Positions 16,859-25,223 are shown, counted from the first letter of the stretch. The stretch is 50,303 nucleotides of DNA from Haloferax larsenii JCM 13917 (GCF_000336955.1 NZ_AOLI01000020.1:1-50303), one strand, 5' to 3'. Notes: a model not told the origin generated them from the letters alone. Numbers and translations: made by a program.

Positions 16859-17461
16859 TCAGAGGACCAAAACGCCGTTGAGAAGGGCCGAGAGCGCCCG
16901 GAAGCCACCGAACGCGTATCCGAACACTACGCCGGACGGGACGGCAGTCGCGACGAGCGCCTTCGAAAGTGACGTTTGGTGTACCACACTGATACCAATC
17001 GCGAGAAGCCCCGCACCGTAGAGTGCGCACACCGTCTGCACGGCCGGAACTGGAATGCCCGCCAGCGCGCAGGGTGCGGCGGCGTAGGCGATGACCTGCA
17101 CCGTCTCGCTCACACCTGCGCGGCGAGAGAGAAGCGGGATGAGAAGCGCCGTCTGAATCGCCGCGGTGAGGTGGAGAAGCAGCGGCGCGACGAAGAGCGC
17201 GACGACGAGGAGTGCGACGATAGCCGAGACGGCGGCCCCACCCTCGATGGCGGGAATCGTCGACGGGGTGAGCACGAACTGCAGTCCCTGATAGACGAGC
17301 GCGACGGCAATCGCAAAGACCAGTCCCGGGGCTTGGTCGCCGGGTGCGACACCGTCTTGGAAGAACTTCCGGGGACGGGCGAGCACGGCGACCCACGCGT
17401 TGAGGAGACCGACGACACCTCGTTCACGTCCCTCTGCGGGGACTTCGACCCAAGTAGTCAC
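16859..17461 (-). CDS. Yip1 domain membrane protein
   Basis: The 200-residue product starts VTTWVEVPAEGRERGVVG at a GTG and reads into ARPRKFFQDGVAPGDQAPGL, the Yip1-type N-terminal signature in haloarchaea. About five hydrophobic helices follow (about 45-65, 75-110, 120-150, 155-175, 178-198). The segment QTALLIPLLSRRAGVSETVQVIAYA matches the Yip1 core. Yip1 proteins are membrane proteins of undefined prokaryotic function. An upstream ATG at 17503 would give 14 more residues and overlap the thymidine kinase gene by 34 nt. I prefer the GTG because it lies 8 nt after that gene's stop and matches the expected family start MTTW. It is likely co-transcribed with tdk. Confidence 0.7.
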   Translation of the reverse strand: MTTWVEVPAEGRERGVVGLLNAWVAVLARPRKFFQDGVAPGDQAPGLVFAIAVALVYQGLQFVLTPSTIPAIEGGAAVSAIVALLVVALFVAPLLLHLTAAIQTALLIPLLSRRAGVSETVQVIAYAAAPCALAGIPVPAVQTVCALYGAGLLAIGISVVHQTSLSKALVATAVPSGVVFGYAFGGFRALSALLNGVLVL

Positions 17462-17469
17462 ACTAGCCT

Positions 17470-18057
17470 CTAGTTCCGCCGGAGCGTATGACAGTTCCGG
17501 CACCGCGCCTCGTAGGACTCTTCGGCACCGACGAGGATAGTCGGGTCGTCTACGTGGGCGGGTTCGCCGTCGATAAGTCGCTGGTTGCGCGTCGCGGGCT
17601 CACCGCAGACGGTGCAGATTGCCTGTAGCTTGTCGACGTACTCCGCGAGTGCCATCAGTTGCGGCAGCGGTTCGAACGGTTCGCCCCGGAACGTCTGGTC
17701 TGTGCCCGAAACGAGAACGCGCTTGCCGTCCGCGGCCAACTGCTCGCAGACACCCACCAACTCGGTCGAAAAGAAGTTCGCCTCGTCGATGGCGACGACG
17801 TCTTCGCCGTTCAGTTGCTCGTGAATCTTCCAGACACCGTCGCCCTCCGACGGGACGACGCTCGCGTCCCACGACCGACCGACGTGTGACCCGACGGTCG
17901 TCTCCCCGTATCGGTCGTCGAGTTCGGGCTTGAACACGGCGACCTCCTGTCCGGCGATTTCCGCGCGACGGAGTCGCCGGAGCAACTCCTCCGTCTTCCC
18001 CGAAAACATCGACCCCGAGATGACTTCGATCCACCCGCTTTGCGTGATGGCGTGCAT
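17470..18057 (-). CDS. tdk: Thymidine kinase
   Basis: The 195-residue protein is a type II thymidine kinase. It has a P-loop GSMFSGKT at 15-22, the Walker B/catalytic pair DEANFF at 91-96 with Glu92 as the general base, and [11 protein letters not shown] near 118-128. A zinc site is formed by C148, C151, C186 and C189 across the lasso loop. The enzyme phosphorylates thymidine to dTMP with ATP in the salvage pathway. Length and motif order are normal for the family. The Yip1 gene follows 8 nt downstream on the same strand. Upstream is a 248-base divergent region shared with the secreted beta-helix protein. Confidence 0.96.
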   Translation of the reverse strand: MHAITQSGWIEVISGSMFSGKTEELLRRLRRAEIAGQEVAVFKPELDDRYGETTVGSHVGRSWDASVVPSEGDGVWKIHEQLNGEDVVAIDEANFFSTELVGVCEQLAADGKRVLVSGTDQTFRGEPFEPLPQLMALAEYVDKLQAICTVCGEPATRNQRLIDGEPAHVDDPTILVGAEESYEARCRNCHTLRRN

Positions 18058-18305
18058 ACTACGACAGGGAGACGAGGAGGGTCAAAACGATTGTTCATCT
18101 GCCGCGACCGTCTCCGCGGTACGAACAGCTTAAATCACAGACAATGTCTTGCTGGCGTCGTTCGTCCGGCGCTGAAGTTTGCAGATACCTACTCGAACGT
18201 TACCTGGGGATTTGTGAAATTCTTCCAGTACATAACAATCTGGTGACACGGTCACTGGAAACACGGTCGCGGTTGCCGAGATGAGCACCGCGATGGAGCA
18301 CAACA

Positions 18306-19670
18306 ATGACAGACGACAACATCACCCTCTCTCGGCGGACCCTCCTCGGTGGGATGGCGGGCATCGGGCTCGCGGCAGGTGCGCTCGGGACAGGAACGTA
18401 CGCGTTGCTGAGTGACACAGAATCCAGTGCCGACAACACGATTACGGCCGGAACGCTGAACCTGAAGGTCGACGGCCAAAACAGCGTCTCGGAGACTATC
18501 AACATCAGTTCGGCCGGCTCAGGGTCCTCCGGAAGCGGAACGGCCACGCTGAGCAATACCGGGTCGACGCACGGGAAGCTCGGCTTTGGCATCGAGAACG
18601 TCGAAAACTTCGAAGGCGCGAATCCCGAGTCGGAGTCGGGAGATACGAGCAACCCCGGCGAACTCGACCAGTACGTCTGGGTCGAAGTCGGTGTGATACA
18701 AAACGGCGTGAAGGTTCCGGGAGTCGGTCCGGCACCGCTGTCGGTACTCGACGACCTCTCGCGGATGACTGGCAGCATCCTCCGTGCCGGTTCCACCGCA
18801 ACCATGTACATCGACTGGATGGTGCCCGACCTCGGCAACGACGCCCAAGGCGACAGAGCCGAGTTCGACGTCGTCATCGATATCGAAGAACGGCCAGTCT
18901 GGAGTGCAGACACCGTAGTCACGAGCGGTGATTCGATTCAGGCAGCTATCGACGCGGCCTCATCTGGGGACGTCATCGAGGTTCGGAACGGGACGTACAC
19001 TGGCGACCTCGTCATCGACAAGCCGCTCACGCTCCTCTCGAAGAACGGCGCTGAGTACACGAAAATCGTCGGCGACGGAAGCACCGAACCGGGTGGAGCC
19101 CCGAACGTCGTCGTCAACGTCACAAGCTCTGACGTGACGGTCGAAGGGTTCACCATCGACGGACTGGCCTCGACGCAAGGTGCACTGGACATCGCGGCGA
19201 CGCTGTCCAACGTCTCCGTCATCTGTAATCGCCTCATCGGAAACGGTGGCAACAACCTCGGGACGCTCCAACCCGGCGACTACAGCGATATCGAGGTTGC
19301 GAGGAACGTCTTCGACGGCGCACCGAGCCTCATGGCCTACATCAACGGTGCCGCATCCGGCGGGACACAGAGCCAGAACATCACTGTCGTCGACAACTAC
19401 TTCGGCGGCGAAATCGACAGCGGGAGCAAGCTCACGATGGGCTTCGAGGCCGACGGCGGCGAAATCGCTCGAAACATGTTCCTGACGGATATCTCCGGCG
19501 CGCCGTACGCCCAACTCGAACTCTTCGGGTCGAGCACGACAATCGAAGACAACCTGTTCGAGGTTCCCGCGGGCGGCGTGGGCATCCGCGACGGGAATTC
19601 GACCTACAACAACACGACGCTCCGCAACGACAACGCCTTCTTCGGTGACGGAACCGACGTGCAGGGGTAG
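18306..19670 (+). CDS. Secreted TasA-like / beta-helix fusion protein
   Basis: The 454-residue protein starts with a twin-Arg-like signal (LSRRTLLGG at 8-16, hydrophobic to about 34) and continues ALLSDTESSADNTITAGTL. This is the motif of SipW-dependent TasA/camelysin-type secreted proteins. The first ~195 residues look like the TasA-type beta domain. From about 203 (VVTSGDSIQAAIDAASSGDV) it has the opening of a NosD/right-handed parallel beta-helix, with repeated Asn/Val ladders to the C-terminus (IVGDG, FTIDG, CNRLIGNGGNN, ARNVFDG, VVDNYFGG, ARNMFL, IEDNLF). It is probably an extracellular fibre or surface-binding protein. No SipW-type peptidase gene is beside it. The 18058-18305 spacer upstream contains two GACACGGTC-like repeats and a CTTAAATC TATA-like element. 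Confidence 0.75.
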   Translation: MTDDNITLSRRTLLGGMAGIGLAAGALGTGTYALLSDTESSADNTITAGTLNLKVDGQNSVSETINISSAGSGSSGSGTATLSNTGSTHGKLGFGIENVENFEGANPESESGDTSNPGELDQYVWVEVGVIQNGVKVPGVGPAPLSVLDDLSRMTGSILRAGSTATMYIDWMVPDLGNDAQGDRAEFDVVIDIEERPVWSADTVVTSGDSIQAAIDAASSGDVIEVRNGTYTGDLVIDKPLTLLSKNGAEYTKIVGDGSTEPGGAPNVVVNVTSSDVTVEGFTIDGLASTQGALDIAATLSNVSVICNRLIGNGGNNLGTLQPGDYSDIEVARNVFDGAPSLMAYINGAASGGTQSQNITVVDNYFGGEIDSGSKLTMGFEADGGEIARNMFLTDISGAPYAQLELFGSSTTIEDNLFEVPAGGVGIRDGNSTYNNTTLRNDNAFFGDGTDVQG

Positions 19671-19745
19671 TTGTCGCCTGCACCCCGTCGCTTCTTTTTC
19701 GTCGTCGCCGCTAGCGTCTCAGTGGTAGTCGCCGACTCCTCAGAG

Positions 19746-20324
19746 TTAGTCGTCGCCGCCGACGTTTTCTGTACTCTCGAACGTCGCCGGTTCGGGTTCG
19801 ATATTCGCGTAGTTGACCGCGTCACGTCCCAGTCGCTCGACGCGCTCAACGAGGTCCTCGTCGAGGAGTTCGTCGCCATCGAAGGCAGAGGAGACGCTCG
19901 GAACCGCGGCTTGGTGCGGGAGCACCCACGCGTTCAGCGCGCGACAGACAGAGCGCAGATGTTCGAGCGCCGTAACCGGGAACGACCCACCGGCGACGGC
20001 GAGGACGCCGACGGTCTTCTCACTGAACTCGTCGAATCCGCAGTAGTCGAGAGCGTTCTTGAGGACGCCGGAGAACGACCCGTGGTAGACGGGCGTGCCG
20101 AGGAGGACGGCGTCCGCCTCGTCGACGATGCGAATGAGTTCGGCCGAGTCGCCCTGCTCGTCGAGGTCGGCGTTCAGCGGCGGCAGGTCGAACTCTCGCA
20201 GGTCCACGAGTTCGGTCGTCGCACCCGCGGATTCGGCACCGTCGAGGGCGTACTGGAGGGCGAAACGAGTGTAACTGTGGTCTCGGAGGCTGCCAGCGAT
20301 GGCGACCACGTGTGTCTGCGTCAT
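19746..20324 (-). CDS. NAD(P)H-dependent FMN reductase family protein
   Basis: The 192-residue flavodoxin-fold protein starts MTQTHVVAIAGSLRDHSYT. Its GSLR-x-S FMN phosphate loop is at about 11-17, an EFDLPPLNADLDEQGDS segment follows, and the flavin-binding GTPVYHGSFSGVLKNALDY lies at about 76-94. A second conserved stretch KTVGVLAVAGG appears near 104-114. The last 25 residues are acidic and disordered. Members reduce FMN, quinones, chromate or azo dyes with NAD(P)H. The ATG at 20324 is favoured because a TATA-like TTTTTATC is centred about 26 nt upstream; the longer frame to 20531 crosses the divergent DsrE gene. Expression is probably co-controlled with that gene through the intervening dyad. 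Confidence 0.85.
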   Translation of the reverse strand: MTQTHVVAIAGSLRDHSYTRFALQYALDGAESAGATTELVDLREFDLPPLNADLDEQGDSAELIRIVDEADAVLLGTPVYHGSFSGVLKNALDYCGFDEFSEKTVGVLAVAGGSFPVTALEHLRSVCRALNAWVLPHQAAVPSVSSAFDGDELLDEDLVERVERLGRDAVNYANIEPEPATFESTENVGGDD

Positions 20325-20344
20325 ACTATCTGTCAACAGTGGTG

Positions 20345-20380
20345 GGATAAAAACAGCGTCGGCATGCGGCGCTGCGCCGC
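20345..20380. promoter_or_regulatory. Shared promoter region with perfect 7-3-7 hairpin
   Basis: GGATAAAAAC at 20345-20354 reads as a TATA box on the minus strand for the FMN reductase. TGCGGCG CTG CGCCGCA at 20364-20380 is a perfect dyad between the two divergent genes (starts at 20324 minus and 20422 plus). Either an operator or a GC-rich hairpin is possible. Confidence 0.45.
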
Positions 20381-20421
20381 ACAGGCGTAACAGAGACGCC
20401 GCTGGCCGACGAATGTGGCGT

Positions 20422-20763
20422 ATGAACGTCATCCTCCACATCTCGAGTGGCGACGTCCACGACTGGAAACACGCGCTCTCGAACGCGCGGAACCTCCTCG
20501 CCGACGAGACAGTCGAGACAGATGCAGTCACGTTTCTCGCGAATGGCGACGCAGTTCACCTCCTCGTCGAGGGGACGCCCGTCCGCGGCAGAGTCGAAGC
20601 ACTGCTCGAAGACGGTGTCCGCTGTTGTGCGTGTCGGAACTCGCTTCAGAACCGAGATATCGAACCGAGTTCGCTCGTCGACGAGGTTGTTGCGGTACCG
20701 TCCGGTGTCGGTGAACTCGCAACGCGACAGGCGGCAGGTGACGTGTACCTAAAAGTACCGTGA
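20422..20763 (+). CDS. DsrE/DsrF-like family protein
   Basis: The 113-residue protein begins MNVILHISSGDVHDWKHALSNA, the DsrE-type first strand and helix. AVTFLANGDAVHLLVEG follows, then RVEALLEDGVRCCACRNSL with cysteines at 68, 69 and 71. The last of these sits in the position of the sulfur-carrying Cys of DsrE/TusD proteins. Family members relay persulfide sulfur or bind small thiols, but many archaeal ones have no assigned role. The ATG at 20422 is chosen because the upstream frame overlaps the divergent FMN reductase promoter. Being divergent from a flavin reductase suggests a shared redox or sulfur stress response; that is inference. Confidence 0.72.
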   Translation: MNVILHISSGDVHDWKHALSNARNLLADETVETDAVTFLANGDAVHLLVEGTPVRGRVEALLEDGVRCCACRNSLQNRDIEPSSLVDEVVAVPSGVGELATRQAAGDVYLKVP

Positions 20764-20775
20764 GAGAAGCAAGAA

Positions 20776-21267
20776 CTACTCAGATGGACAGCGAACGTTC
20801 GGGTTGAAATTGGCAAGCACGCCGTTCGGGTTGCCTTTCCAGACCCACGCGTGAAGCGAGTGTGGAACTTCTCCGTGTGGCGGGTGTGATTCGTGACCGA
20901 AGAGCGTGAACGGTTCCGTAGACAGATATTCGACCGCGACGAGGTGGCGTTTGCCACCCCGTTGTTCGTACACCAGTACCTCGGGCTCCAAGTGGTCGAC
21001 GTTGTCGTCGACGAGTCCGAAGTTCACGTAGTGGTACCCCATCGCGCCGTCTCCGTTTGGATTCGACACACAGTGGTTGTCGGTCATATACCCGTCGGCA
21101 ATCGCCGTCCGGACATCGTGATACTTCCTCGTGGCCCGTCTGACCTCCGCCAACTGTTTCCGTGCCTCCGAGTGTTCGGAGTGGGCGGACGCCAGTCCGG
21201 ACCCGGCGACGACTGCGCCGCTCGCTCCGAGCATTCGGAGTAGCGACCGTCTCGTTAGCTGTGACAT
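20776..21267 (-). CDS. Tat-exported protein of unknown function
   Basis: The 163-residue protein has a twin-arginine signal (LTRRSLLRMLGASGAVVAG, cleavage after about 28). The mature part includes DGYMTDNHCVSNPNGDGAMG, YHYVNFGLVDD, LEPEVLVYEQRGGKRHLVAVEY, and a His-rich HESHPPHGEVPHSLHAWVW near the end. It finishes with GNPNGVLANFNPNVRC. The GAMGYHYVN, PEVLVYE and NPNGVLANFNP segments match a secreted family I recall in bacteria as well as haloarchaea, with no known function. Conserved His and Asp residues suggest metal binding. Export by Tat implies folding or cofactor loading before secretion. It ends 12 nt from the convergent DsrE gene. A 7-bp inverted repeat overlaps its start codon. Confidence 0.7.
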   Translation of the reverse strand: MSQLTRRSLLRMLGASGAVVAGSGLASAHSEHSEARKQLAEVRRATRKYHDVRTAIADGYMTDNHCVSNPNGDGAMGYHYVNFGLVDDNVDHLEPEVLVYEQRGGKRHLVAVEYLSTEPFTLFGHESHPPHGEVPHSLHAWVWKGNPNGVLANFNPNVRCPSE

Positions 21268-21290
21268 TGCACGCTACGATTGTGTGCAAT
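21266..21290 (-). promoter_or_regulatory. Inverted repeat overlapping start of Tat-exported protein
   Basis: ATTGCAC and GTGCAAT form a perfect 7-bp dyad separated by 11 bases. The left arm overlaps the gene's ATG at 21267-21265. It could be an operator or an RNA fold over the start. Confidence 0.4.
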
Positions 21291-21375
21291 ATCGCATTGT
21301 TATGTCACTCATACTCCGGATTTGGAGCAATAACATCGTATTAACCGTACTGTAGCAACAACACCCGCTGTGAGA

Positions 21376-21394
21376 GCACTCGTGGGGCGAGTGC
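21376..21394. terminator. Strong GC hairpin after histidine kinase gene
   Basis: GCACTCG, loop TGGGG, CGAGTGC form a perfect 7-bp stem, 32 bases past the stop of the PAS histidine kinase at 21426. No U-tract follows on the minus strand; on the plus strand CGTTTT follows. It may end or stabilise the kinase transcript. Confidence 0.4.
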
Positions 21395-21425
21395 CGTTTT
21401 CGAAGGCCGTTCGATATCCGACTTC

Positions 21426-22895
21426 TCAGCCGTTTCTCGCCGCCGGAAGTTTGAGCGTCACGACGGTTCCCGTCGGGTCGTTCGCTTCGATGGAGATGCT
21501 CCCACCCAATCTCACGAGCAGCCAATTGACCATCCAGAGGCCCATCCCGTGGCCGTGCATCAGCGGCTCCTCGAAGCCTCGCTTGAGGACTTCCTGTTCT
21601 ACGTTGGGAATTCCCGGTCCGGTGTCTGCCACGGTGATTTCGACGCGGTCGCCCGTTCCTTTTGAAACCGTGATTTCGACGGAGTGGGCGTGGTTTTGGG
21701 AGTGGTGTATCGCGTTTTCGAGGAGTTCGTTGAGCGCCAGTTTGAGTGACTCTGCGTCCCCGCGCACGCTCACGTCGCTTCCTTCGACCTGCACTGACGC
21801 CGAAGAGTACTGAGCCTCGAACGCCGAGGCAACCCGCTTTACCAAGGGCAATACCGGCACGTCGTTCATTGGCGGATTGCGTTCGAGGATGCGACTCAAC
21901 CGACGTGCTTGCTCCGCAATCTCAGCCAACTGCTCGGCGTTTCGTTTAATCTTCGACGCTCGGGACTGCGCCTCGGCGACGGAGAACGGCACCTCCTCGA
22001 CTGGGAGTTCGTCGTTCTGTTCGAGCGTGTCGAGGTCCTCGCGAAGTAAATCGGCGTTCCCCATCACGACACCGAGTGAATTCCGGATATTGTGTCTGAG
22101 GATGCGATTCAACACCATGAGGCGTTGGTCGCGAATCTTCCGCTCGGTGACGTCGCGAATCACACCTCGGAGAATCTTGCTGTCTCCGCGTTGGGTCCGT
22201 TCCCCTCGGCAGTTGACCCACCGCTCGCGCCCCTCGGCAGTAATCAACCGAATTTCGACGTTGTACGGCTCTCCGGACTCTCGACACTCCTCGATTGCCT
22301 GTTCGAGAATCGGTCTGTCGTTCGGGTGGTAAAAACTGAGTGCCTCGCCAAGTGACGGTTCGTATTCGGGAGACACGTCGTGTATGCGTTTCGTGCCGTC
22401 AGTCCAGAGCAGTTCGTTCGTTTCGAGATTCAGTTCCCACCCACCGATATCGGAAATCGTCTCCGCTTCTTCGACGTGTTCGCCGAGGCGGGGGAACGCT
22501 TGCTCTCGCTGCACTCGGTCGGTCACGTCCTTACTGACACCAACCACTCGCGTCGGGGTTCCTGAATCGTCGTATTCGACGACACCTTTCGCCCGAACCC
22601 AACAAACCTCGTCCCTGACGAGACGAAATTCGGTCAAGTAGGTTCCCGTCTCTCCGAGTGCTGTCTCTAACGCGTCGATGACCTCGGATTGGTCTGCGGG
22701 ATGGATATGACGCAGAAGCTCTCTGAAATCACCGATATCTCCGAACGTCGTCTGTGACGGTGGGTACAGGGAGATAGCGTCCGATGCGAGGTCCCACACC
22801 CAGATGACGGTGTCAGTAATCTGTAGCGCATATTCGACAATCGAGTGTTCGTCTTCCCACTGATTGTCGAGCGCCCCGTCATCGAATGGGTCCAT
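21426..22895 (-). CDS. PAS-PAS histidine kinase, cytoplasmic
   Basis: The 489-residue protein has no membrane helix. PAS 1 covers about 20-130 (YALQITDTVIWVWDL to VGVSKDVTDRV) and PAS 2 about 148-252 (SDIGGWELNLETNELLW to GVIRDVTERK). Both end in the DVTxR PAC signature. The dimerisation domain carries the phospho-acceptor His at 268 in LRHNIRNSL, the haloarchaeal H-box. The ATPase domain has the N-box LNELLENAIHHS, G1 DTGPGIP and G2 GHGMGLW. It should autophosphorylate in response to a soluble, flavin or haem-type signal. No receiver gene is adjacent, so the partner is elsewhere or shared. The 138 bases upstream contain two direct copies of ACAACCAA on the minus strand. Confidence 0.88.
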   Translation of the reverse strand: MDPFDDGALDNQWEDEHSIVEYALQITDTVIWVWDLASDAISLYPPSQTTFGDIGDFRELLRHIHPADQSEVIDALETALGETGTYLTEFRLVRDEVCWVRAKGVVEYDDSGTPTRVVGVSKDVTDRVQREQAFPRLGEHVEEAETISDIGGWELNLETNELLWTDGTKRIHDVSPEYEPSLGEALSFYHPNDRPILEQAIEECRESGEPYNVEIRLITAEGRERWVNCRGERTQRGDSKILRGVIRDVTERKIRDQRLMVLNRILRHNIRNSLGVVMGNADLLREDLDTLEQNDELPVEEVPFSVAEAQSRASKIKRNAEQLAEIAEQARRLSRILERNPPMNDVPVLPLVKRVASAFEAQYSSASVQVEGSDVSVRGDAESLKLALNELLENAIHHSQNHAHSVEITVSKGTGDRVEITVADTGPGIPNVEQEVLKRGFEEPLMHGHGMGLWMVNWLLVRLGGSISIEANDPTGTVVTLKLPAARNG

Positions 22896-23033
22896 ATTGA
22901 TACGTCATCAGTGAACGTATTCAATTTGGTTGTCAGAAATTGGTTGTAATCCACGCTACTCAGAACCCGTAAGAATCCCGACAGGTTCCATCAAACTCGA
23001 ATCGTGACCGACCAGAAGGAAACTGGACGGCAG

Positions 23034-23951
23034 TTATCGCTTGAGCGATGCGACGGCTCCACTGTCGCCGTCTTCGAAGTCCACGAGGCCGTCGTCGGAG
23101 AGGTCTTCGAGGAGTCCCTGTAGCCAGTCGCGTCCGTGGTCGCCGCCGTAGTCGACTCGGACTCGTGGGCCGAGTTCGTCAAGCGTCAACTCGTCGTACT
23201 CGCCGAGAACGCGGACGACTCGCCCGCGGAACTGGCGTCTACTTCCTTCGAAACTCGGCTGGGTCGGCACGTCGGGCGCGGTGAAGTCACCCGTCTCGTA
23301 GGCGTGACAGAAACGTCGCCACGGACAACCCGATTCGTCGCAGGTCGGCGTCTTCCCGCAGGCGACGCCGCCGAGTTCCATGATGGCGTTGTTCCAGACT
23401 CTCGATTTTCCATCGGGCATGAGTTCCGCGGCAGCCACCTCGAACACCGAGTCGTCGTCCGGGACCGCGAAGGCGCGGTGGAGCACGCGTTTGACGTTGG
23501 TATCGACGACTGCATCCCCGTTGTTGAACGCGAACGAAGCCACTGCGTTGGCGGTGTACGGGCCGACACCCATGAGTTCGGAGAGTTCGTCGGGTGATTC
23601 CGGGAACGCGCCGTCGTAGTCGTCGCGGACCTGTTGGGCCGCCTCGTGGAGGTATTTCGCGCGGTTGTTGTAGCCGAGGCTGTGACTCGTCCAGAAGGCG
23701 ACCACGTCCGCGCGGTCGGCCGCTGCGAGGTCCTGTACCGTCGGCCACTCGTCGAGGAATGCCTCCCACGCCTCGACCACGCGGCCGAGTTGCGTCTGCT
23801 GGCTCATCACTTCCGAGACGAGAATCTCGTAGGCGTCTTCGGTCCGCCGCCACGGGAAGTCGCGGTGGTCGTCTTCGTACCACTCGACCAGCGCCGTGCG
23901 GACCGCCTCTCGGTCGAGGTCCGATGGGAGTGCGGACTCCTCGTCGCTCAT
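23034..23951 (-). CDS. mutY: A/G-specific adenine glycosylase MutY
   Basis: The 305-residue HhH-GPD protein has the catalytic Glu at 47 (SEVMSQQTQ), the hairpin LMGVGPYTANAVASFAF (about 127-143) and the catalytic Asp at 150 (VVDTNVKRVLHR). A four-Cys iron-sulfur site lies at C198, C204, C209 and C215. It removes adenine mispaired with 8-oxoguanine. The cysteine spacing is x5-x4-x5 where bacterial MutY has x6-x2-x5. The bacterial C-terminal NUDIX-like 8-oxoG recognition domain is not present as such; after the cluster there are only about 90 residues with a winged-helix look (EYDELTLDELGPRVRVD). The upstream gene is unrelated, and there is a 76-nt gap to the lipoprotein gene's end. Confidence 0.93.
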   Translation of the reverse strand: MSDEESALPSDLDREAVRTALVEWYEDDHRDFPWRRTEDAYEILVSEVMSQQTQLGRVVEAWEAFLDEWPTVQDLAAADRADVVAFWTSHSLGYNNRAKYLHEAAQQVRDDYDGAFPESPDELSELMGVGPYTANAVASFAFNNGDAVVDTNVKRVLHRAFAVPDDDSVFEVAAAELMPDGKSRVWNNAIMELGGVACGKTPTCDESGCPWRRFCHAYETGDFTAPDVPTQPSFEGSRRQFRGRVVRVLGEYDELTLDELGPRVRVDYGGDHGRDWLQGLLEDLSDDGLVDFEDGDSGAVASLKR

Positions 23952-24027
23952 CGACCCGGCTTAGGACGGGGTGCGTTTAGCCGTGGCGATGACGGCTGCC
24001 TGACTCGGGGGGCTCCAGCGTCGTCTC

Positions 24028-25044
24028 TTACTCGACCGAGACGATTGGACAGTTGACTGTGGCTGCCCCCGACGCGAGCTGTTCCGCGTCGGTGGCCGAG
24101 TTGAGGTCGGAGACGCTACCGAACTCGGCGTTGTCGTAGATGTTCACAAACCACAGCGGAGAGTAGGTCTGGTCGCCCGGAACCGTGGCCACGACGTTGT
24201 GGGTCTGGTCGCTTCCCTCCTCGGTCATGAATCCAGACGCGGGACCGCCGCCATCCTCGCCGGGGTTCACGTTGAACGCGACGTAGATTGGCGAGAGCGG
24301 GACGCTCCCGTCGTTCACACTGAGTGGTGCTTCAGTGAACTGGAAGTAGGAGACGACTTCGCCTTTGTACCAGCCCTCGACGAGCCCCGCGTCGCCGTCG
24401 TCGTAGCGCATAGACGCCGTGGAGCCGTCGGGGACGACCGGGCAATTGACGAGCGTCTCGGTCGCTTCCGTCTCGTATCCGGCGTCTCCGATGTCCGCCA
24501 GACTAGTCACCGTGTTAGCCTCGTACGATTCCGGGACGGTCACTTTGTGGACCTGCCAGAAGTCGTTGTAGCCCTCGTCGCCCGGAATCACGTCGATGAC
24601 GTTGAGTTGCCCGGAGACGGGCGTATCCTCGCCCTCACGGAAGAGGACGTAGATTGGAGCGGGAGTAGTCGTCTGGACGTCGAAGTTGTAGTATCGAACG
24701 ACCGAGCCGTCGGGGCCGAGTCCCTGCGTGATAAACGGCATCTGGTCGAAGTCGATTGCCTCGTCGGGGCCGGGTAGGCCGTTCTCGTCGGTCCGGACCA
24801 TCAACGTCCCGGCGGCCTCACTGAACCGGTCTATCGTCGCTCGCGGTGCCGACATCGGGTCAGTTGCCATCCCGTCGCCCGAGTCCATCCCGGTCGTCGG
24901 TTCCGTCATCGTTTCGTCGGCCATCGTCTCGTCACCGTCGCCGTCACTGTCGCCACCGGTGGTTCCGGTACATCCTGCGAGAAGCGTGGCTCCGCCGACG
25001 CCTGCCGCGACGAGGAACCGCCGTCGTGTGCTGTGAGTCGTCAT
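24028..25044 (-). CDS. Tat lipoprotein with two tandem copies of one domain
   Basis: The 338-residue protein has a twin-Arg signal (STRRRFLVAAGVGGATLLAGC) with a lipobox Cys at 25, so it is anchored to the membrane exterior. A Ser/Asp/Thr/Met-rich linker of about 50 residues follows. The rest consists of two related domains. Each has a GD-rich strand (VIPGDEGYNDFWQVHKV and TVPGDQTYSPLWFVNIY), a helix with a SLADI or SVSDL element, and an ending VNCPVV or VNCPIV. I do not recognise the fold; an internal duplication is evident by eye. The ATG at 25044 is chosen because the signal peptide begins there; the open frame to 25101 adds a poor N-terminus. Each domain has one Cys near its end, perhaps paired or metal-binding. 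Confidence 0.72.
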   Translation of the reverse strand: MTTHSTRRRFLVAAGVGGATLLAGCTGTTGGDSDGDGDETMADETMTEPTTGMDSGDGMATDPMSAPRATIDRFSEAAGTLMVRTDENGLPGPDEAIDFDQMPFITQGLGPDGSVVRYYNFDVQTTTPAPIYVLFREGEDTPVSGQLNVIDVIPGDEGYNDFWQVHKVTVPESYEANTVTSLADIGDAGYETEATETLVNCPVVPDGSTASMRYDDGDAGLVEGWYKGEVVSYFQFTEAPLSVNDGSVPLSPIYVAFNVNPGEDGGGPASGFMTEEGSDQTHNVVATVPGDQTYSPLWFVNIYDNAEFGSVSDLNSATDAEQLASGAATVNCPIVSVE

Positions 25045-25197
25045 CGTCGATTGAAGGGAGCCGCCGTCCGGGGATATTAGTTTTTTAACATCTGACCACA
25101 CTCTGTATTAAGTCACTACAAACTCTCTTTCGACTCTCTACCAAATTCGGACCTCGAATGCGTGTCGGCCTGCCATCTGCTCGGTCGAAACTCGTAT

Positions 25198-25222
25198 GCC
25201 CGTGACTGCCCGATGCACGGGC
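25198..25222 (+). promoter_or_regulatory. GC hairpin ending one base before a start codon
   Basis: GCCCGTG and CACGGGC form a perfect 7-bp stem with an 11-base loop, ending at 25222; the next gene's ATG is at 25224. As DNA it is an operator candidate; as RNA it would mask the start. Confidence 0.4.
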
Positions 25223-25223
25223 G

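Noticed and set aside
18241-18280. Two ACACGGTC copies 20 nt apart in the spacer before the TasA-like gene as a repeat array
   Set aside because: Only two short imperfect copies exist; this is within chance for a spacer of this size.
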